This document shows, piece by piece, positions 59,147 to 62,459 of a stretch of DNA of 62,459 bases. The first letter of the stretch is position 1. Every line of letters begins with the position of its first letter. The translations under genes and the position numbers were made by a program. Source of the stretch: Microbacterium sp. B35-30. Its GTDB lineage: Bacteria; Actinomycetota; Actinomycetes; Actinomycetales; Microbacteriaceae. The DNA lies in assembly GCF_010634855.1 (NCBI RefSeq), contig NZ_MWLQ01000032.1, forward strand, positions 1 through 62,459, given 5' to 3'. The notes below the pieces were generated by a model. The model ran no database searches. It saw only the letters and a list, made by a program, of their open reading frames with translations, and was not told where the DNA came from.

Positions 59147-60742
59147 ATGACCGCGTACGAAGACGACATCGAAGCCATCCAGGCGCTCAAGGAGCAGCAC
59201 GGCTCCAGCTGGGACGCCATCGATCCCGAGTCCGCCGCCCGCATGCGGGCGCAGAACCGCTTCCGGACGGGACTCGAGATCGCCCAGTACACCGCCGACA
59301 TCATGCGCCGCGACATGGCGGAGTACGACGCAGACTCATCGGTGTACACCCAGTCCCTCGGGGTGTGGCACGGCTTCATCGGGCAGCAGAAGCTCATCTC
59401 GATCAAGAAGCACCTCAAGAGCACGAACAAGCGCTACCTCTACCTGTCGGGCTGGATGGTCGCCGCGCTCCGCTCGGAGTTCGGCCCCCTCCCCGACCAG
59501 TCGATGCACGAGAAGACCTCCGTGCCGGCGCTGATCGAGGAGCTCTACACCTTCCTGCGCCAGGCCGACGCCCGCGAGCTCGACCTGCTCTTCACCCAGC
59601 TCGACGGGGCACGTGCTGCCGGCGACGAGACCGCGGTGGAGTTCATCCAGTCGCAGATCGACAACTACGAGACCCACGTGGTGCCGATCATCGCCGACAT
59701 CGATGCAGGCTTCGGCAATCCCGAGGCCACCTACCTCCTCGCGAAGAAGATGATCGAGGCGGGTGCGTGCGCCATCCAGATCGAGAACCAGGTGTCGGAC
59801 GAGAAGCAGTGCGGCCATCAGGACGGCAAGGTGACCGTCCCGCACGAGGACTTCATCGCGAAGCTCAACGCGGTCCGGTATGCGTTCCTCGAGCTCGGCA
59901 TCGAGAATGGCATCATCGTCGCCCGCACCGACTCGCTCGGCGCCGGCCTCACCCAGAAGCTCGCGGTCACCCAGCAGCCGGGCGACCTCGGCGACCAGTA
60001 CAACTCCTTCCTCGACGTCGAAGAGATCTCGGAGGGCGATCTGGGCAACGGCGACGTCGTGATCAAGCGCGACGGCAGGCTGCTGCGCCCGAAGCGCCTC
60101 GCCAGCAACCTGTACCAGTTCCGCTCCGGGACCGGTGAGGAGCGCGTCGTGCTCGACTGCATCACATCGCTGCGCAACGGTGCCGATCTGCTGTGGATCG
60201 AGACCGAGAAGCCGCACGTGGAGCAGATCGCCGGCATGGTCGACGCGATCCGCAACGAGATCCCGAACGCGAAGCTCGTCTACAACAACAGCCCGTCGTT
60301 CAACTGGACGCTCAGCTTCCGCCAGCAGGCCTACGACCTGCTCGCAGAGCAGGGCGAGGATGTCTCGGCCTACGACCGCGGCGACCTGATGAACGTCGAC
60401 TACGACGACACCGAGCTCGCGCGGCTGGCCGACGAGAAGATCCGCACGTTCCAGCGCGAGGGTTCCGCCCGCGCCGGCATTTTCCACCACCTCATCACGC
60501 TCCCGACGTACCACACGGCGGCGCTGTCGACCGATGACCTCGCCAAGGGCTACTTCGGCGACGAGGGCATGCTCGCCTACGTGAAGGGTGTGCAGCGTCG
60601 CGAGATCCGCGAGGGCATCGCCACGGTCAAGCACCAGAACATGGCGGGAAGCGACATCGGCGACAACCACAAGGAGTACTTCGCCGGCGACGCGGCCCTC
60701 AAGGCCGGCGGCCAGCACAACACGATGAACCAGTTCAGCTGA
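59147..60742 (+). CDS. aceA: Isocitrate lyase (long form)
   Basis: 531 residues, the length of the Pseudomonas aeruginosa-type enzyme rather than the roughly 430-residue form. The active-site motif is KQCGHQDGK with catalytic C222. Other conserved segments: THVVPIIADIDAGFGNPEATYLLAKKMIEAGA, IVARTDSLGA, LVYNNSPSFNWTLSFRQQAYDLL and HKEYFAGDAALKAGGQHNTMNQFS. It splits isocitrate to succinate and glyoxylate, feeding aceB. The ATG follows AAAGGAAAAACC. RamB control is expected. Confidence 0.97.
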   Translation: MTAYEDDIEAIQALKEQHGSSWDAIDPESAARMRAQNRFRTGLEIAQYTADIMRRDMAEYDADSSVYTQSLGVWHGFIGQQKLISIKKHLKSTNKRYLYLSGWMVAALRSEFGPLPDQSMHEKTSVPALIEELYTFLRQADARELDLLFTQLDGARAAGDETAVEFIQSQIDNYETHVVPIIADIDAGFGNPEATYLLAKKMIEAGACAIQIENQVSDEKQCGHQDGKVTVPHEDFIAKLNAVRYAFLELGIENGIIVARTDSLGAGLTQKLAVTQQPGDLGDQYNSFLDVEEISEGDLGNGDVVIKRDGRLLRPKRLASNLYQFRSGTGEERVVLDCITSLRNGADLLWIETEKPHVEQIAGMVDAIRNEIPNAKLVYNNSPSFNWTLSFRQQAYDLLAEQGEDVSAYDRGDLMNVDYDDTELARLADEKIRTFQREGSARAGIFHHLITLPTYHTAALSTDDLAKGYFGDEGMLAYVKGVQRREIREGIATVKHQNMAGSDIGDNHKEYFAGDAALKAGGQHNTMNQFS

Positions 60743-60798
60743 ACCCCGCCGCAGGAAGCGCTCGCGCTGCCTGATCGACGACGACTACTGAAGACGAT

Positions 60799-60830
60799 GG
60801 ATGCCTCGGACCGCCCGGTCCGAGGCATCC
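60799..60830. terminator. Bidirectional terminator between aceA and the response regulator gene
   Basis: GGATGCCTCGGACC (60799-60812) and its exact complement (60817-60830) form a perfect 14-base stem with loop GCCC. It lies between convergent genes, 57 bases after aceA and 27 bases beyond the response-regulator stop, and should end both transcripts. Confidence 0.8.
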
Positions 60831-60857
60831 GTCGTCCGTCCCGGAGGCGTCCCTCCG

Positions 60858-61490
60858 CTACCCGAGGAGCCCGCGCTCCATCGCGAGCGTCACGGCGCGC
60901 GTGCGGTCGGCGACGCCGAGCTTCTCGAAGACCTTCAGCAGGTGCGTCTTGACCGTGGACTCGCCGATGCCGAGCGTCACGGCGATCTGCTTGTTGCTCT
61001 GCCCGGTCGCGACGAGCCGCAGCACGTCGAGCTCCCGCGCCGTGAGCACCGCAGCCGGCTCCGGCCGCCGCATCCGTTCGACCAGGCGCACCGCGACCTG
61101 CGGCGAGAGCGCGGACTGGCCGGCCGCCACCGAGCGGATGCCGGCCACGATCTCGGCCTGCGGCGCGGCCTTCAGCAGATACCCCGACGCGCCCGCTTCG
61201 ATGGCCGCGAGGATCTGGTCGTCGGATTCGTACGTCGTGAGGATCAGGACGCGCGGCGCAGGGTCGCCCGCCTCTCCCCCGGCGATCCGCGCGGTCGCCG
61301 CGACGCCGTCGACGTGGGGCATGCGCAGGTCCATCAGGACGACGTCGGGACGCGTCTCCGCGGCGAGCCGCACGGCTTCCTCACCGTCGGATGCCTCGGC
61401 CACGACCTCGAAGCCGGGCTCGTCCGAGAGCAGGCCAGACAGACCGGCTCGCACCACCGGGTGGTCGTCGGCGATGAGCAGCCGGATCAT
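60858..61490 (-). CDS. NarL/LuxR family response regulator
   Basis: 210 residues. The receiver domain has DD at 8-9, phospho-acceptor D54 in VLMDLRMPHVDG, and the Thr/Lys switch region ILTTYESDDQI ... GYLLKAAP. The C-terminal LuxR helix-turn-helix is LTARELDVLRLVATGQSNKQIAVTLGIGESTVKTHLLKVFEKLGV. It overlaps the kinase gene by 4 bases, so the two form one two-component pair. Target genes are not visible here. Confidence 0.93.
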   Translation of the reverse strand: MIRLLIADDHPVVRAGLSGLLSDEPGFEVVAEASDGEEAVRLAAETRPDVVLMDLRMPHVDGVAATARIAGGEAGDPAPRVLILTTYESDDQILAAIEAGASGYLLKAAPQAEIVAGIRSVAAGQSALSPQVAVRLVERMRRPEPAAVLTARELDVLRLVATGQSNKQIAVTLGIGESTVKTHLLKVFEKLGVADRTRAVTLAMERGLLG

Positions 61491-62459
61491 GGAGCGCCTC
61501 CTGAGACATCGTCCACGGCATCCTGCCGTGCCGTGGGGAGATGCACGCGCAGCGACGTGCCCCGCCCCGCCGTCGAGTCGACCTCGAAGGTGCCGCCGGC
61601 CAGCGCGACGCGCTCCCGCATGCCGTCGAGCCCGAACCCCGCGCCGGGCGAGGCCGGCTCGAACCCGCGGCCGTCGTCGGCGACCTCGAGGGCCGCGCCG
61701 CCCGCGGCGTCTACGCGCACACGCACCTGCACCCGGTCGGCCGCAGCATGCTTCGCGGCGTTCGACAGCGCCTCCTGCAGGCAGCGCAGGAGCACGACCT
61801 GCGTCTCGCGATCGAGCTCGCCCGCCGCGTCGGCGGTGTCGAGCTCGATCGCGGCGCGGCCCTGCGCGCGGAAGCGCTCCACGAGTCGCTCGACCGCAGC
61901 GGCGAAGGCCGGCTCGCGGGGCACCGCGGCCGTGCGGGCGACGAGCGCCCGGGACTCCGCCAGAGCGTCGCGGGCGACCTGCTCGACCGTCGCGATCGTC
62001 GCGGCGGCGGCATCCGCCTGTCCCTCGCGCGACTGCCGGCCGGCGCGTTCCGCGAAGATCACGAGGCCGGCGAGCGTCTGTGCGAGGGTGTCGTGGATGT
62101 CGCGGGCCAGTCGTTCGCGCTCAGCCGAGGCGCCGCGCTCGCGGCTGAGCGCCTCCACCTGGCCCTGCGCGGCGGTGAGCTCCGAGAGCAGTCGCTCGCG
62201 TTCCTCGCCGTACTCGGCGATGCGGGCGATCCACAGGCCGATGGCGATCGCGAACGCCAGCGAGAAGACAGCGGTCGTCGCGCCGGCGAGCACCGAGTCG
62301 GCATCGGCGCCGTTGCCGATGATCACGCCCACGAACACGCTGCCGGCGATGACGGCGGACCCGCCGATCCCCCGCCGCCGGGAATCGCCGATCACCCACA
62401 CCAACGGGTAGGCCAGCGTCTGCAGCATGGCCATGAAGGGCGCGGCGCCGACGCCGATC
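61487..62459 (-). CDS. NarL-type sensor histidine kinase (N-terminus cut by the window edge)
   Basis: At least 315 residues from an internal ATG (62434). The frame stays open to the window end with hydrophobic text (IGVGAAPFMAMLQTLAYPLVWV), so the real start is probably outside. Two or more membrane segments (VIAGSVFVGVIIGNGADADSVLAGATTAVFSLAFAIAIGLWIARI) precede a coiled linker. The HisKA_3 phospho-acceptor is the His in ERLARDIHDTLAQTLAG. The ATP-binding domain has EALSNAAKHAAADRV and ALEVADDGRGFEPASPGAGFGLDGMRERV. It phosphorylates the adjacent regulator; the signal is unknown. Confidence 0.9.
   Translation of the reverse strand, partial: IGVGAAPFMAMLQTLAYPLVWVIGDSRRRGIGGSAVIAGSVFVGVIIGNGADADSVLAGATTAVFSLAFAIAIGLWIARIAEYGEERERLLSELTAAQGQVEALSRERGASAERERLARDIHDTLAQTLAGLVIFAERAGRQSREGQADAAAATIATVEQVARDALAESRALVARTAAVPREPAFAAAVERLVERFRAQGRAAIELDTADAAGELDRETQVVLLRCLQEALSNAAKHAAADRVQVRVRVDAAGGAALEVADDGRGFEPASPGAGFGLDGMRERVALAGGTFEVDSTAGRGTSLRVHLPTARQDAVDDVSGGAP

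Overview
The window is about 62 kb of very GC-rich chromosome (roughly 70% by eye) from a Gram-positive actinobacterium. The family Microbacteriaceae, probably Microbacterium, fits best. Reasons: strong third-position G/C codon use; the actinobacterial order tRNA-Trp, secE, nusG, rplK, rplA with a very acidic NusG extension; a RamB-type regulator beside the glyoxylate shunt genes; many lipoprotein solute-binding proteins; and dispersed repeats such as CTTCGACAGGCTCAG and GGTCGTTGAGCGAG. There is no prophage, insertion sequence or CRISPR array. This is a metabolic, regulator-rich stretch.

Layout. 1-4.8 kb: tail of an unknown gene, formaldehyde dehydrogenase with a GlcG/HbpS-like partner, a pterin dehydratase/VOC fusion, a DHFR-family protein, a lone YqaJ-type nuclease and a 2H phosphoesterase. 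4.9-13.1 kb: an oligopeptide-type ABC importer in one run with a YtcJ-type amidohydrolase, divergent from a TetR regulator. 13.1-15.5 kb: a drug-efflux MFS pump and MarR regulator behind three TTGAC/GTCAA dyads. 15.6-27.1 kb: a sugar-derivative locus with TetR and ROK regulators, three TIM-barrel isomerase-like proteins, a Dabb protein, a ribose-type ABC importer and a Gfo/Idh/MocA dehydrogenase. 27.3-34.5 kb: quinone reductase-like enzyme, ArgP/ArgO export pair, DUF1801 protein, acylphosphatase, a cystine-type amino-acid ABC importer and a nitronate monooxygenase. 34.5-37.6 kb: rplA, rplK, nusG, secE and tRNA-Trp. 37.7-48.4 kb: a polyamine/GABA catabolic block (aldehyde dehydrogenase, permease, universal stress protein, putrescine-oxidase-like enzyme, GABA aminotransferase, PucR regulator, second amine oxidase). 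48.6-55.5 kb: a glucan/glucoside locus (MalFG-type ABC importer without its own ATPase, GH1 glucosidase, TetR, secreted PF10091/GH144-like enzyme). 55.6-60.7 kb: ramB, aceB, aceA. 60.9-62.4 kb: a LuxR-type response regulator and the truncated gene of its sensor kinase.

How it works together. Most of the window is a set of import-plus-catabolism cassettes, each with its own regulator and often a visible operator dyad. Three local regulons can be read from shared sites: (i) CCATACyGrCyrGTAC sites beside the TetR at 15.6-16.2 kb, also upstream of the isomerase gene at 16.3-17.2 kb; (ii) ACCT-N10-AGGT sites with a shared GTCAGGTATT in front of both arms of the glucan locus; (iii) TTGAC/GTCAA dyads in front of the MFS/marR pair. 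Several intergenic regions hold long inverted repeats, and one dispersed repeat has entered the aceB reading frame without breaking it. The most promising systems to test are the isomerase/dehydrogenase sugar locus and the PF10091 glucan locus.
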